Shown piece by piece: positions 1 through 6,689 of a stretch of 28,440 bases of DNA (within the stretch, counting starts at the first letter, position 1; every line of letters starts with the position of its first letter). A model generated the notes under the pieces. That model saw only the letters and a program-made list of their open reading frames with translations, ran no database searches and was not told the DNA's origin. The stretch is taken from NCBI GenBank assembly GCA_052148155.1, contig JBKQIY010000102.1, positions 1-28,440 of the forward strand. The letters are read 5' to 3'. This stretch comes from JBBQER01 sp052148155 (GTDB taxonomy: Bacteria > Actinomycetota > Acidimicrobiia > IMCC26256 > PALSA-610). Position numbers and translations under genes: made by a program.

Positions 1-160
1 GCACCTATTCGACATCGAACCAGTCCATAACCGTCGCCAGGAGGGTCGTAGTACCCGTCCGTAGCGTGGTCGACGAACTCCTTCGGGTTTCCTCTAGTCA
101 TTCCGGAAGAAGACGCGGGCGACCGCCAAGAAGACGACCCGTAAGACCGCGAAGCGGACG

Positions 161-553
161 ATGAGCCCCGCCCACAAGAAGGCCCTCGCCGAAGGGCGCA
201 CGATGTCAGCGATCGTGGATCGCTATCTCGCGTCGGTGAACACGCCGCAGCGGCGGGGCCGCAAGGTCTCCAAAGCGACCCTCGAGCAACGGTTCGCGAA
301 AGCCCAACAAGAGTTGCGAACGGCGAGTGGAGTCACGAGAGTTCTGGCTGCCCAAGAGGTCCGAGACCTGCAAGGAAAGTTGGCGCAACTCACATCGACT
401 GCTGGTGTTGACATGAAGAGCCTGGAAGCCGATTTCGTGAAGATCGCCAAGCAGTTCGGCGAACAGCGCGGGATCGGCTACGGCGCCTGGCGCGATGCCG
501 GCGTTCCCGCCGAGGTGTTGAAGCGCGCGGGTATTGCGCGCACTCGAGGCTGA
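161..553 (+). CDS. Small basic hypothetical protein, possible 5' truncation
   Basis: A 130-residue basic, probably helical protein of unknown function. The C-terminal third contains a Tyr-Gly-Ala-Trp-Arg stretch followed by a Gly-Val-Pro turn and a short amphipathic helix. The reading frame stays open upstream of this ATG back to a TAG at 95-97. That 63-nt extension (98-160) encodes a Lys/Arg/Thr/Ala-rich tract with repeated KKT/RKT motifs, like histone-H1-type tails, but has no ATG, GTG or TTG. Either the tail was part of the ancestral protein and its start has been lost, or translation begins at 161, where I see only a weak ribosome site. I recognise the general look of a recurrent actinobacterial hypothetical family but cannot assign a role. 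DNA binding is an inference from the basic tail. The gene lies left of the first tRNA repeat, so it belongs to whatever precedes unit A. Confidence 0.6.
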   Translation: MSPAHKKALAEGRTMSAIVDRYLASVNTPQRRGRKVSKATLEQRFAKAQQELRTASGVTRVLAAQEVRDLQGKLAQLTSTAGVDMKSLEADFVKIAKQFGEQRGIGYGAWRDAGVPAEVLKRAGIARTRG

Positions 554-861
554 CCACCCACCTCACGGATACTGAACCGTTCCCGCTGCCGGCCGCACTT
601 CAGGAACTGGCGGGACGCGACGAACCCACCCTCGTGGTGGTCTGGAACATCGGGCCGCTCTTTGATCCAACGGTTGCCTGCCACGGCGAGCAAGGCCGCG
701 TGACGGAAGCTGCGTAGGGGTCAGAAGGTCGGGGCCATCCCTAATCTGTCCCTACAACGTGGCCGAGGCATGTCGCGACAACGATCCTGCTCTCGACGCT
801 GTCTCACGCATATGGGCTGGTCAACACCAATTTCGAAGTACTCGGCGCTACGGCGGATCAG
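554..861. other. Gap without a convincing gene
   Basis: No confident gene lies here. One plus-strand frame stays open from about 553 to a stop near 717 with GC-rich third positions, but it lacks a start codon and resembles nothing I know. It may be a worn gene remnant. The 3' end of the gap runs into the left flank of the first tRNA-Met repeat. Confidence 0.5.
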
Positions 862-883
862 CCGGTAGACGGTCCGGCTAGGG

Positions 884-928
884 CTCATAACCCGAAGGTC
901 GGAGGTTCAAATCCTCCCCCCGCCACCA
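884..928 (+). repeat. tRNA-Met(CAU) 3'-half repeat, att copy 1
   Basis: This 45-bp sequence runs from the anticodon loop CTCATAA through variable loop, T arm (GGAGG/CCTCC around TTCAAAT) and acceptor strand CCCCGCC to ACCA. It is the 3' half of an elongator-type tRNA-Met. The 5' half is missing: the upstream sequence has no GGCGGGG acceptor strand able to pair. The same 45 bp recur without change at 7770 and 15527, all in the same orientation. tRNA 3' halves are classic integration sites, so I read this as an attachment site left by integration. It is the left border of unit A. Confidence 0.85.
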
Positions 929-944
929 TCTGAAACACTGGCGC

Positions 945-971
945 AGAGCGGGTCCCAGCGGGACCCGCTCT
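945..971 (+). terminator. Perfect 12-bp hairpin after tRNA repeat 1
   Basis: AGAGCGGGTCCC pairs perfectly with GGGACCCGCTCT around a 3-nt loop, 16 nt after the ACCA end of copy 1. There is no long T tract. Hairpins in the same place but of different sequence follow copies 2 and 3. This suggests each copy brought its own tRNA transcription terminator. Confidence 0.65.
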
Positions 972-1236
972 CTCAGTTCAGTCTGATGTCTACCGGCACG
1001 TCTACCGGCTGTGGTGTGCGCGGATCGACGACCAGCATGTTCGTGGCCGGTGTCCGGTAGATGCGTCTACCGGGTCGTCAACCCGAACAGTCGCGGTTGT
1101 GATGTCCAGCCGGGCACGGTCGCTCTCCGGGCGGTGACGTCTACGGTTGGGCAATGGTCACGCGCCACTCGGGCCCGCCTCTCTATGGTGTCCCCCGGGG
1201 TGCCGACGGACCCGTCCGACACGAGCGGGGACGGTC

Positions 1237-1623
1237 GTGACTCGCGTCGTCCCGCTTCGTACTGAGCAGCCGCCTGATGATGCCGCGGTGGTTCTGCGCG
1301 CGGGGTCGATGAGCCCGGACAACATCCGGCGCTCGGCAGAACGGACCTTCGCCATCTACGCCCTCTATGGCATCTCGGTCGAGGGTGTCATCGACCGCAC
1401 TGTGGTCGAAGCGTGCCGAGACAGCGAACGGATCGCCGGCTACCGACGGATCCGCCTGTCGACGTTCGGGCGCTTGCGCGGCGCCGGCTTTGCGCTGTTG
1501 GCGAGCTTTGATCACCCGCACTTCACGCTCGTGCTCGCCGATCTCAGCGAGGTGACGATTGCTCGGCTCACTCGGTGTTTTGACGAGCCGATTCTGAATC
1601 CAGCCCGCCCGCCTTCGCGGTAG
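1237..1623 (+). CDS. Conserved-looking hypothetical protein, first gene of a two-gene module
   Basis: A 128-residue protein if translation starts at GTG 1237, which has a GGGGA ribosome site 5 nt upstream; an earlier ATG at 1147 would add an unconvincing leader. The N-terminus carries a Pro-Pro-Asp-Asp-Ala-Ala-Val-Val-Leu-Arg segment, then a helical part and a pattern with a conserved-looking Arg-Leu-Ser-Thr-Phe-Gly-Arg-Leu-Arg-Gly-Ala-Gly-Phe stretch. It ends with His-Pro-His and Leu-Ala-Asp-Leu. No membrane segment or known catalytic motif is visible. It is 12 nt upstream of the 87-residue gene, so the two are almost certainly co-transcribed. I believe similar pairs occur in other actinobacteria, but no function is known to me. 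A toxin-antitoxin-like or regulatory pair is only a guess from size and arrangement. Confidence 0.65.
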   Translation: MTRVVPLRTEQPPDDAAVVLRAGSMSPDNIRRSAERTFAIYALYGISVEGVIDRTVVEACRDSERIAGYRRIRLSTFGRLRGAGFALLASFDHPHFTLVLADLSEVTIARLTRCFDEPILNPARPPSR

Positions 1624-1635
1624 CCTGGGAGCGCT

Positions 1636-1899
1636 ATGGAACCGGAGACCGGCGTCAGCGTTCAATACGATCTCGCGGTCGACTTCATGGATATGACCGA
1701 CGCGCGTCGGCTCTGGACGCGACGTTCGGACGCGCGGCCCGGGTTCGAGGCCGTAGCGGGCGGTTACGCGATCGTCGGCGACGACGACGCGGACCCGAAA
1801 GTCGCGCGGATCATCGACATTGATCCGGACGGCAACATCGAGCTCGAGGTCTTGGACGGAACTGTCGAGGCGCATCTCGACCTCGTCAGGCCCGCCTGA
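1636..1899 (+). CDS. Small acidic hypothetical protein, second gene of the module
   Basis: An 87-residue acidic protein starting at ATG 1636 with a GGGAG ribosome site 4 nt upstream. The middle carries a Val-Gly-Asp-Asp-Asp-Ala-Asp patch. The C-terminal half alternates hydrophobic and acidic residues (Arg-Ile-Ile-Asp-Ile-Asp-Pro-Asp-Gly-Asn-Ile-Glu), suggesting a small beta-rich domain. No known family motif can be named. It follows the 128-residue gene by 12 nt and is presumably its partner. A decayed second copy of this gene lies at about 17560-17790 in unit C, with near-identical DNA over the Asp-Pro-Asp-Gly-Asn-Ile-Glu region and one codon missing. This shows that the module, or part of it, has moved or been duplicated within the island. 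Confidence 0.7.
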   Translation: MEPETGVSVQYDLAVDFMDMTDARRLWTRRSDARPGFEAVAGGYAIVGDDDADPKVARIIDIDPDGNIELEVLDGTVEAHLDLVRPA

Positions 1900-1904
1900 C
1901 GCCA

Positions 1905-3567
1905 AGCAGGGGTCGACGAACATCAGCGGACGTGCGTCGGCGGCGTCGTGGACGCGCGAGCTTGTCTCGCGGTTAGCTGACGAGCGTTCGTTCGCGCGTG
2001 GTGTGGCGTACGCGTTCGATCGTCGCGTCGAAGGTCTCGACGAATCCAAGGGGGCGTTGACGGCGACGGTCCGCGGCCGTATCGCGTCAGGCTGTCGGGT
2101 CGGGGGAGTAGGCGCTCGTGGTCGTGTGATTGCCCGGTGGGTGAGGACGGAACCTTCTGCAAGCACTGTGTTGCGGTCGCGCTGGTCAGTGCCGGTGCCG
2201 CCATTGGTGTCGAGCGTGCGGAGCCTCGGCGCGACGAGGCCGATTCGATTGGGGTCTATCTCTCCGGCCTCGATCGAGCGCGCCTCGTCGAGCTGCTTGT
2301 TGAGCAAGCGCAACAGGACCAGTCGTTTCGTGAGCGGCTCCTCATTCAGGTAGCCGCGGCGAGCGGCAAACCAATAGACGTCCGCGATCGTCGCCGGAGG
2401 TTGATGCTGGCGTTCGGACGCGGCCGGTTCATCGACTATCGAGAGGCGCCGTCCTGGGCTGCGAGCGTGCACGAAGTGTTGGGCGAGCTCGGCGATCTTC
2501 TGGATGCCGGTTACACATCGGAGGTCGCAGGCCTCGTCGAGTACGCGCACGGTCGTGCGGAGAAGGCAATCAGGCATGTGGATGACTCCGACGGCTGGAT
2601 CACCGATATCTCGGTGCGGCTCGGCGAGCTGCATGTGCGTGCGTGTGCCGCGGCCGGGTTTGCACCGGACGCGCTCGCGCAACGCCTGGCCAAATTGGAA
2701 ATCGGGTCCGAGCTCGACACGTTCCACCGCGCCGCACTCACGTACTCCGACATCCTGGGCCCGACCGGAATCGACGAGTACCGGCGGATGATCGAGCCGC
2801 GCTTCGCGGCCCTGGCCTCGGAAGAGGACTGGTCGCACGAACGGTTCCGAGTGAGGAACGCCCGCATCGGCGTCGCGCTGGCTGCGCGCGATCCCGACGA
2901 GTTGATCTCGGTCAAGGCCAACGACCTGCGTGTCCCCGACGACTACGAAGAGATCGCGCGTCTTCTGGCCGGGTGTGATCGTGTCGAAGAGGCTGTGAGC
3001 TGGTGCGAACGCGGTCTTGTCGAGCACGCCGATCGGTCCTGGCAGCTCGTTCCGCTGCGCGAGTGCCTTGCTGAGCTGCACCGCGAGCGGGGCGAAGCTG
3101 ACGCCGCCATTGATGTGTTCCGGACCGGCTTCGAACACCAGCCTTCGCTGGATTCGTATCGGCGGTTCATGCGCGAAGTCGACAAGGCCGGCGATCACGA
3201 ACGCGGTCAAGCCGACGCGTTCGAATACCTGAACCGCTCGCTGGACGACGCGGTCCGCACGGGCTCCGAGCCTCACATCGAACACGTGACTGCCACGATC
3301 ATCGAGGTGTTGTTGTACGAAGGTGACACCGACGGAGCCTGGCGCGTCGCGTCCGAACGTGGCTGCCACCAGCGGCTCTGGATGCAGCTCGCCCGAGCCC
3401 GTGAACAGTCTCACCCGGATGACGCGATTCCGATCTATGAGCGCGAGGTCGAATCATTCATCGGCGTCAACCCGAAGGGTCGCGGGTCGTCAGCCTGCAA
3501 CACGTGTTGGCGATGTCGGCTACCCGCCGACCCTGCGCGTTATCGCGCAAACGTGATTAGAAAATGA
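1905..3567 (+). pseudogene. SWIM zinc-finger protein, frameshifted and without a start
   Basis: Encodes a SWIM-type zinc-finger protein with a helical repeat C-terminus. The N-terminal part (Trp-Thr-Arg-Glu-Leu...Arg-Ser-Phe-Ala-Arg-Gly-Val) is read in one frame to about 2080. The rest, beginning Tyr-Arg-Val-Arg-Leu, is in another frame from 2080 to 3567, so a single indel near 2078-2082 splits the gene. The finger is intact in the second frame: Cys-Asp-Cys-Pro-Val-Gly-Glu-Asp-Gly, then Cys-Lys-His-Cys (CxC...CxH), followed by roughly 450 residues that look TPR-like. No start codon exists in the first frame between the previous stop (1899) and the conserved part. The last 30 residues also look unlike the usual family end. 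SWIM domains generally bind DNA or protein. I judge this a pseudogene, although a sequencing indel cannot be excluded. Confidence 0.75.
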
Positions 3568-4478
3568 AGCGGTGGATGGCTTCGTTGGCGTGGTCCTGAA
3601 ACGACGGGTTGCCAACGCCGGGGACGAATTCGGCTTGGTTGACCATCGGACCATTCAGTTTGTTGGCCGCGCTGGCGTAGAACGCGCCGTTCGTCAGGGT
3701 CGGGTCGGTGACACCGTCGACCAGTCGCTTCGCGCCCACGTCAAGTTTGTGGGCGAGGCCCAGGGTGGGCATGACGTACTTGGCGGCTATCCGCATCGGC
3801 AATGGGAGGCCACTAGCTGCTCCCGTGCCGGTGGTGTTGCCGGGGCTCACGGTGACGAAGCGGCGGTCGGGGTGTTGGCGGGCCAGGTAGGCCATCCATA
3901 GGGCCCCGATGTACTTGGCCTGCCCGAAGGCCAGGTTGAAGTCAGCTCTCTTGCCGGCGACGTAGCTGCCGTCAATGACAGTGGCGAGTTCATCGGCTGA
4001 CGTTGAGACGAACGATGGCCCCTTCATCCGCAACTTCGGGACCCCCCTGACTGCTTCACTTCCGGCGAAGACCGCAACCTCGCCAAGCCGCCCCTCGGCC
4101 AAGAGCCCTTCGAGGAGGACGACGTGACCAAGGACGTTCGTCGCAAACACGGTGGTGACCCCGTCAGCAGTCAAGCCCATCGACTGCGGGCCAATAACAC
4201 CAGCGTTCATGACCAGCGCGTCGACGGATCCGTCGATGGCCGCAAGGCCAGGCGCGGACCGAACCCAGATCGGCGACGTCCATGAGAATGATGTCGAAGA
4301 TGTGCCGGTCGGTCGCAGCTTCGAGTTCGGCCTTTGCCTGTGTCGCCCGTTCTTTGTTCCGGCACGCCAGGTAGATCCGCGCAATCTCAGGACGTAATGC
4401 CAGTTGCCGCGCCACCTCCTTGCCGAGCCCCGCGTTGGCGCCCGTGATGAGCACCGTCTTTCCTTGGAGTGCGCTCAT
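3557..4478 (-). pseudogene. Short-chain dehydrogenase/reductase, frameshifted, Tyr to Phe at the active site
   Basis: An NAD(P)-dependent SDR of about 300 residues. It starts at ATG 4478 (AGGAAA ribosome site) with the nucleotide-binding motif Thr-Gly-Ala-Asn-Ala-Gly-Leu-Gly. The frame is correct through Asp-Val-Ala-Asp-Leu-Gly-Ser-Val-Arg and then shifts between about 4240 and 4262. The continuation (Asp-Ala-Leu-Val-Met-Asn-Ala-Gly onward) is in a second frame ending at 3557. The expected catalytic Tyr-x-x-x-Lys reads Phe-Gly-Gln-Ala-Lys, so the general-base tyrosine appears to be lost as well. Its start overlaps the DUF1330 stop by 4 bp (ATGA), so both genes form one unit controlled from the TetR intergenic region. 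The 3' end overlaps the convergent SWIM remnant by 11 bp. A frameshift plus a lost catalytic residue argues for real decay. Confidence 0.75.
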
Positions 4479-4801
4479 TCGGATTTCCTGACATCCGCTG
4501 TGGGGGTGGGCGCAGGGAGGCCATCGAGCAAGCTGAAACGGACATCCATCGCGACACTGCGGACATCGATGAGCTGCTGATATTCAGGCGAGTTGTACCA
4601 CCTGAGGGCTGTCTCACGGTCGGTAAACCGCACGAGCACTCCTGAAGTGAGCGAGCCATCGCCGTGCAGGACTTCCCAGTTACCGGCGGCGATTACCTCA
4701 CCCCCATGCTCTTTGGCTGTCTGCCCAGCAATGGGGGCGTATTTCTCACGGTAAACATCCGGGTCCGTGACCGTGAATTCGACAATTACATATGCACTCA
4801 T
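4475..4801 (-). CDS. DUF1330 family protein
   Basis: A 108-residue protein of the DUF1330 type, a ferredoxin-like alpha+beta barrel fold that usually forms dimers. Visible hallmarks are Ala-Tyr-Val-Ile-Val-Glu-Phe at the N-terminus, Asp-Pro-Asp-Val-Tyr-Arg-Glu-Lys-Tyr, the Gly-Gly-Glu-Val-Ile-Ala-Ala-Gly strand and Arg-Trp-Tyr-Asn-Ser-Pro-Glu-Tyr near the end. The ATG at 4801 is preceded by GAGGAG about 8 nt upstream. The open frame runs further upstream but only antisense to the TetR gene, so I reject a longer start. No enzymatic role is established for the family. It is the first gene of a two-gene unit with the SDR and is divergent from a TetR gene with two palindromic operators between them, so it is probably repressed by that TetR. 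Confidence 0.85.
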   Translation of the reverse strand: MSAYVIVEFTVTDPDVYREKYAPIAGQTAKEHGGEVIAAGNWEVLHGDGSLTSGVLVRFTDRETALRWYNSPEYQQLIDVRSVAMDVRFSLLDGLPAPTPTADVRKSE

Positions 4802-4886
4802 ATTGATACTCCTCGACCTAGTTGATCTGCCGTCTACGTCTTCACACCACGTCACCGTGGCGATGCGTCGTCCTTCGGATCCAAAA

Positions 4887-4936
4887 TGGGTTGTGAAACC
4901 CACTTTGACAGTTCGAAACTGGGTTGTCAAACCCAG
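4887..4936. promoter_or_regulatory. Twin TetR operators and TetR promoter
   Basis: Two near-identical palindromes lie here: TGGGTTGTGAAACCCA (4887-4902) and CTGGGTTGTCAAACCCAG (4919-4936). Their centres are 33 bp apart, about three helical turns, so two dimers could sit on one DNA face. For the TetR gene a -35 TTGTCA (4924-4929) and -10 TAACGT (4946-4951) with 16-nt spacing place transcription start at or near ATG 4958. The second operator would therefore cover the -35, and the mRNA would be leaderless. I could not place a convincing promoter for the DUF1330 side. Confidence 0.75.
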
Positions 4937-4957
4937 AATCTCTGGTAACGTTGGCGC

Positions 4958-5563
4958 ATGGTCGACGAGACGAGTGACCGGCCGAGGCTCACCCCCAAGG
5001 GAGCACGCACCCGGGCACGAATAGTCGAGGAAGCCGCGGCGCTGATCCATGAGCGCGGGGTGGCGGGCACCACCTTGGACGACGTCAGGTTGGCGGCGGA
5101 AGTCAGCGGATCGCAGCTCTCCCACTACTTCGCTGACAAAGACGAGCTCGTGCAGGCGGTCATCGACTACCAAGCCGACGCCATCGTCAATCGCAATCGA
5201 CACGCGCTCAGCAGCGCGAACGGAGTCGAAGCTTGGCGGAAGATGGTGATCGCCGCCGCGAAGCGCACCAAAGCACAGGGGGGCTGCCAACTTGGCTCGC
5301 TCGTTGGTCAACTCGCCGAGAGTGACCCCGAGGCTCGAGCGCTGATCGCGGCAGGGTTCGATCAGTGGGCGGCCGCAATCGGCGATGGACTCAGATCCCT
5401 TCAGGCCGACGGGAAACTCGCGTCCGACATCGACCCGGACAACCTCGCCACGACTCTGCTCGCCACGCTCCAAGGGGGACTTCTACTCGCCCAGGTAAAT
5501 CGGAGCTCCCGTCCGTTCGAAACAGCGGTCAATACCCTTCTCGGCCTTGCCATCGGCACATGA
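4958..5563 (+). CDS. TetR/AcrR family transcriptional regulator
   Basis: A 201-residue TetR-type repressor. Residues about 15-60 form the DNA-binding domain: Thr-Arg-Ala-Arg-Ile-Val-Glu-Glu-Ala-Ala, then the helix-turn-helix with Thr-Thr-Leu-Asp-Asp-Val and Gly-Ser-Gln-Leu-Ser-His-Tyr-Phe-Ala-Asp-Lys-Asp-Glu-Leu. The rest is a helical ligand-binding and dimerisation domain with a Gly-Gly-Cys-Gln-Leu-Gly-Ser-Leu motif seen in several actinobacterial TetR proteins. It is transcribed away from the DUF1330-SDR pair across two strong palindromes, so it most likely represses itself and that pair. The inducer is unknown. The promoter layout suggests a leaderless start at ATG 4958. The gene is intact although its presumed target SDR is broken. 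Confidence 0.88.
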   Translation: MVDETSDRPRLTPKGARTRARIVEEAAALIHERGVAGTTLDDVRLAAEVSGSQLSHYFADKDELVQAVIDYQADAIVNRNRHALSSANGVEAWRKMVIAAAKRTKAQGGCQLGSLVGQLAESDPEARALIAAGFDQWAAAIGDGLRSLQADGKLASDIDPDNLATTLLATLQGGLLLAQVNRSSRPFETAVNTLLGLAIGT

Positions 5564-5677
5564 GCCCAAACCCATGTCACCGGCGACGCCGCGCTCGGGA
5601 CCGCGTCGCCGCGACCGCGCACTTCGAGGACGCAATCGCGTGGGATTGATCGAAGCGGTGCCGGTAGATTCCCGTCG

Positions 5678-6433
5678 ATGAGTGGCGCTATCGGTCCTGT
5701 CGGATTGAACTACGACGAGTACGTCGCCGCGATCCGCGTGGAGGGCGACGCGCTCGCGACGGCCGCCGCGAGGGCGGGCGTCGACGCGCCCGTGCCGTCG
5801 TGTCCGGAGTGGACGGTCGCGGATCTGCTCGGTCACATCGGCCGTATCCACCGGAGCGTCGCGCACCTCGTCGACACGCGTGCCACCGCATGGGACCAGG
5901 ACTGGCGGGGCGGCGATCCGCCCGCGCCGGCCGAGCGCGTCGAATGGTTCGCGGCCGGGGTCCCGCTCGTGGCCGATGCGCTCGCGGCCGCCGGGCCCGG
6001 CGTCGAGCTGTACTCGTTGACCTCCGATCAGTCGAGCGGTTTCTGGGCGAGGCGGCAGGCGCACGAGACCGCGATGCACCGTGTCGACGCGCAGCTCGCG
6101 GCCGGTGGCACCGAACCGATCGCGCAGCCGCTCGCCGTTGACGGTATCGACGAGTTCTTCGACCTGATCTCGTTCTTGGCGTTGGCCGAAACGGCGCGCG
6201 GCGCGGGCGAGACGTTGCACTTCCACTGCACCGACGGTCCCGGCGAATGGCTCGCCCGCCTCGACCCCGACGGTCTCGTCGTGACGCGCGAGCACGCCAA
6301 GGGCGATGTCGCCGCGCGCGGCGCCGCTTCGGACTTGCTGCTGTATCTCCACGGCCGCGGCGGTGTCGACGCGCTCGACGTCTTCGGGGACGCCGCGCTG
6401 CTCACGCGCTGGCGCGAGCTCGTCAGCTGGTAG
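5678..6433 (+). CDS. Mycothiol-dependent maleylpyruvate isomerase-like (MDMPI/TIGR03083) protein
   Basis: A 251-residue protein with the DinB/MDMPI four-helix metal-binding fold. The N-terminal part has the typical Cys-Pro-Glu-Trp-Thr-Val-Ala-Asp-Leu-Leu-Gly-His-Ile (His53). The second metal motif is Gln-Ala-His-Glu-Thr-Ala-Met-His-Arg-Val-Asp-Ala (His129, Glu130, His134). Together these give the His/Glu/His set that binds a divalent metal. Characterised relatives use mycothiol to isomerise maleylpyruvate, but most members have unknown substrates, so only the superfamily is secure. There is no clear ribosome site; a TAGATT -10-like hexamer ends 7 nt before ATG 5678, so a leaderless mRNA is likely. 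A PIG-L deacetylase of the mycothiol type lies close by, convergent. Both would act in the cytoplasm on mycothiol-linked compounds. Confidence 0.82.
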   Translation: MSGAIGPVGLNYDEYVAAIRVEGDALATAAARAGVDAPVPSCPEWTVADLLGHIGRIHRSVAHLVDTRATAWDQDWRGGDPPAPAERVEWFAAGVPLVADALAAAGPGVELYSLTSDQSSGFWARRQAHETAMHRVDAQLAAGGTEPIAQPLAVDGIDEFFDLISFLALAETARGAGETLHFHCTDGPGEWLARLDPDGLVVTREHAKGDVAARGAASDLLLYLHGRGGVDALDVFGDAALLTRWRELVSW

Positions 6434-6568
6434 CTACAGGGCGACTGCGGTGCGGAGCACGTCGATGACGTGTTCGCGGCGCACCGCGAGCGCCTCGGCC
6501 GAGAGCGGATCGACGTCGAGCAGCCCGGTCATCAGCTGACCGTCGGAGAGGTATGAGAGCAGCGCGCA
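6434..6568 (-). pseudogene. C-terminal remnant of a TetR-like regulator
   Basis: On the minus strand about 43 codons ending in a TAG at 6434-6436 read like the last helices of a TetR regulator: Tyr-Leu-Ser-Asp-Gly-Gln, Leu-Asp-Val-Asp-Pro-Leu-Ser-Ala-Glu and Arg-Arg-Glu-His-Val-Ile-Asp-Val-Leu-Arg. The frame continues to an upstream stop at about 6581 with no start and no DNA-binding domain. The stop codon is immediately next to the MDMPI gene's stop. I read it as the 3' end of a deleted gene. The TetR assignment rests on a short stretch and is tentative. Confidence 0.5.
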
Positions 6569-6689
6569 TGGGCACCAAGATCAACGGCCTGCATCACGTG
6601 GGAGTCGGAGGCCAGTTCTACAACAGCTTCCGCGGCTCGGAATTCGCACGTGCGTGCGGCACGACGCACCTCGGCGCTGCGCTTCGTGT
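6569..6689. other. Junction sequence between the TetR remnant and the deacetylase gene
   Basis: No complete gene. A plus-strand reading from ATG 6568 gives Gly-Thr-Lys-Ile-Asn-Gly-Leu-His-His-Val-Gly-Val, faintly like the start of a glyoxalase/VOC protein, but it loses any resemblance after about 20 residues and runs into antisense of the deacetylase. It probably marks a deletion scar. Confidence 0.3.

Larger units (their letters stand above)
862..1144. repeat. Cluster of CGTCTACCGG-type repeats around att copy 1
   Basis: The motif GTCTACCGG occurs at 988-996, 1000-1008 and 1065-1073. Its reverse complement is at 862-870 and, shortened, at 1054-1061. A partial CGTCTAC lies at 1138-1144. The copies at 988 and 1000 are direct repeats exactly 12 bp apart. 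They sit on both sides of the tRNA-Met core at 884-928, the layout expected of arm-type binding sites for a tyrosine recombinase. The shared inner heptamer GTAGACG/CGTCTAC recurs just left of copy 2 (7674, 7746) and 105 bp left of the relic (21132). The repeats are seen directly; the recombinase role is inference. Confidence 0.55.

Noticed and set aside
850..928. A complete tRNA-Met gene at copy 1
   Set aside because: Upstream sequence gives GGCGG but not the full acceptor strand, no proper D arm, and only three contiguous anticodon-stem pairs; copies 2 and 3 also lack a 5' half. I treat all three as att half-tRNAs.
1183..3414. A 743-codon open frame on the minus strand
   Set aside because: It is antisense to the unknown module and the SWIM gene. 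Its translation has no domain pattern, and the open frame is explained by high GC codon bias on the opposite strand.
4802..5473. Long N-terminal extension of the DUF1330 gene
   Set aside because: The extra 220 codons are antisense to the TetR gene and its operators; the ATG at 4801 has a ribosome site and gives the normal family length.
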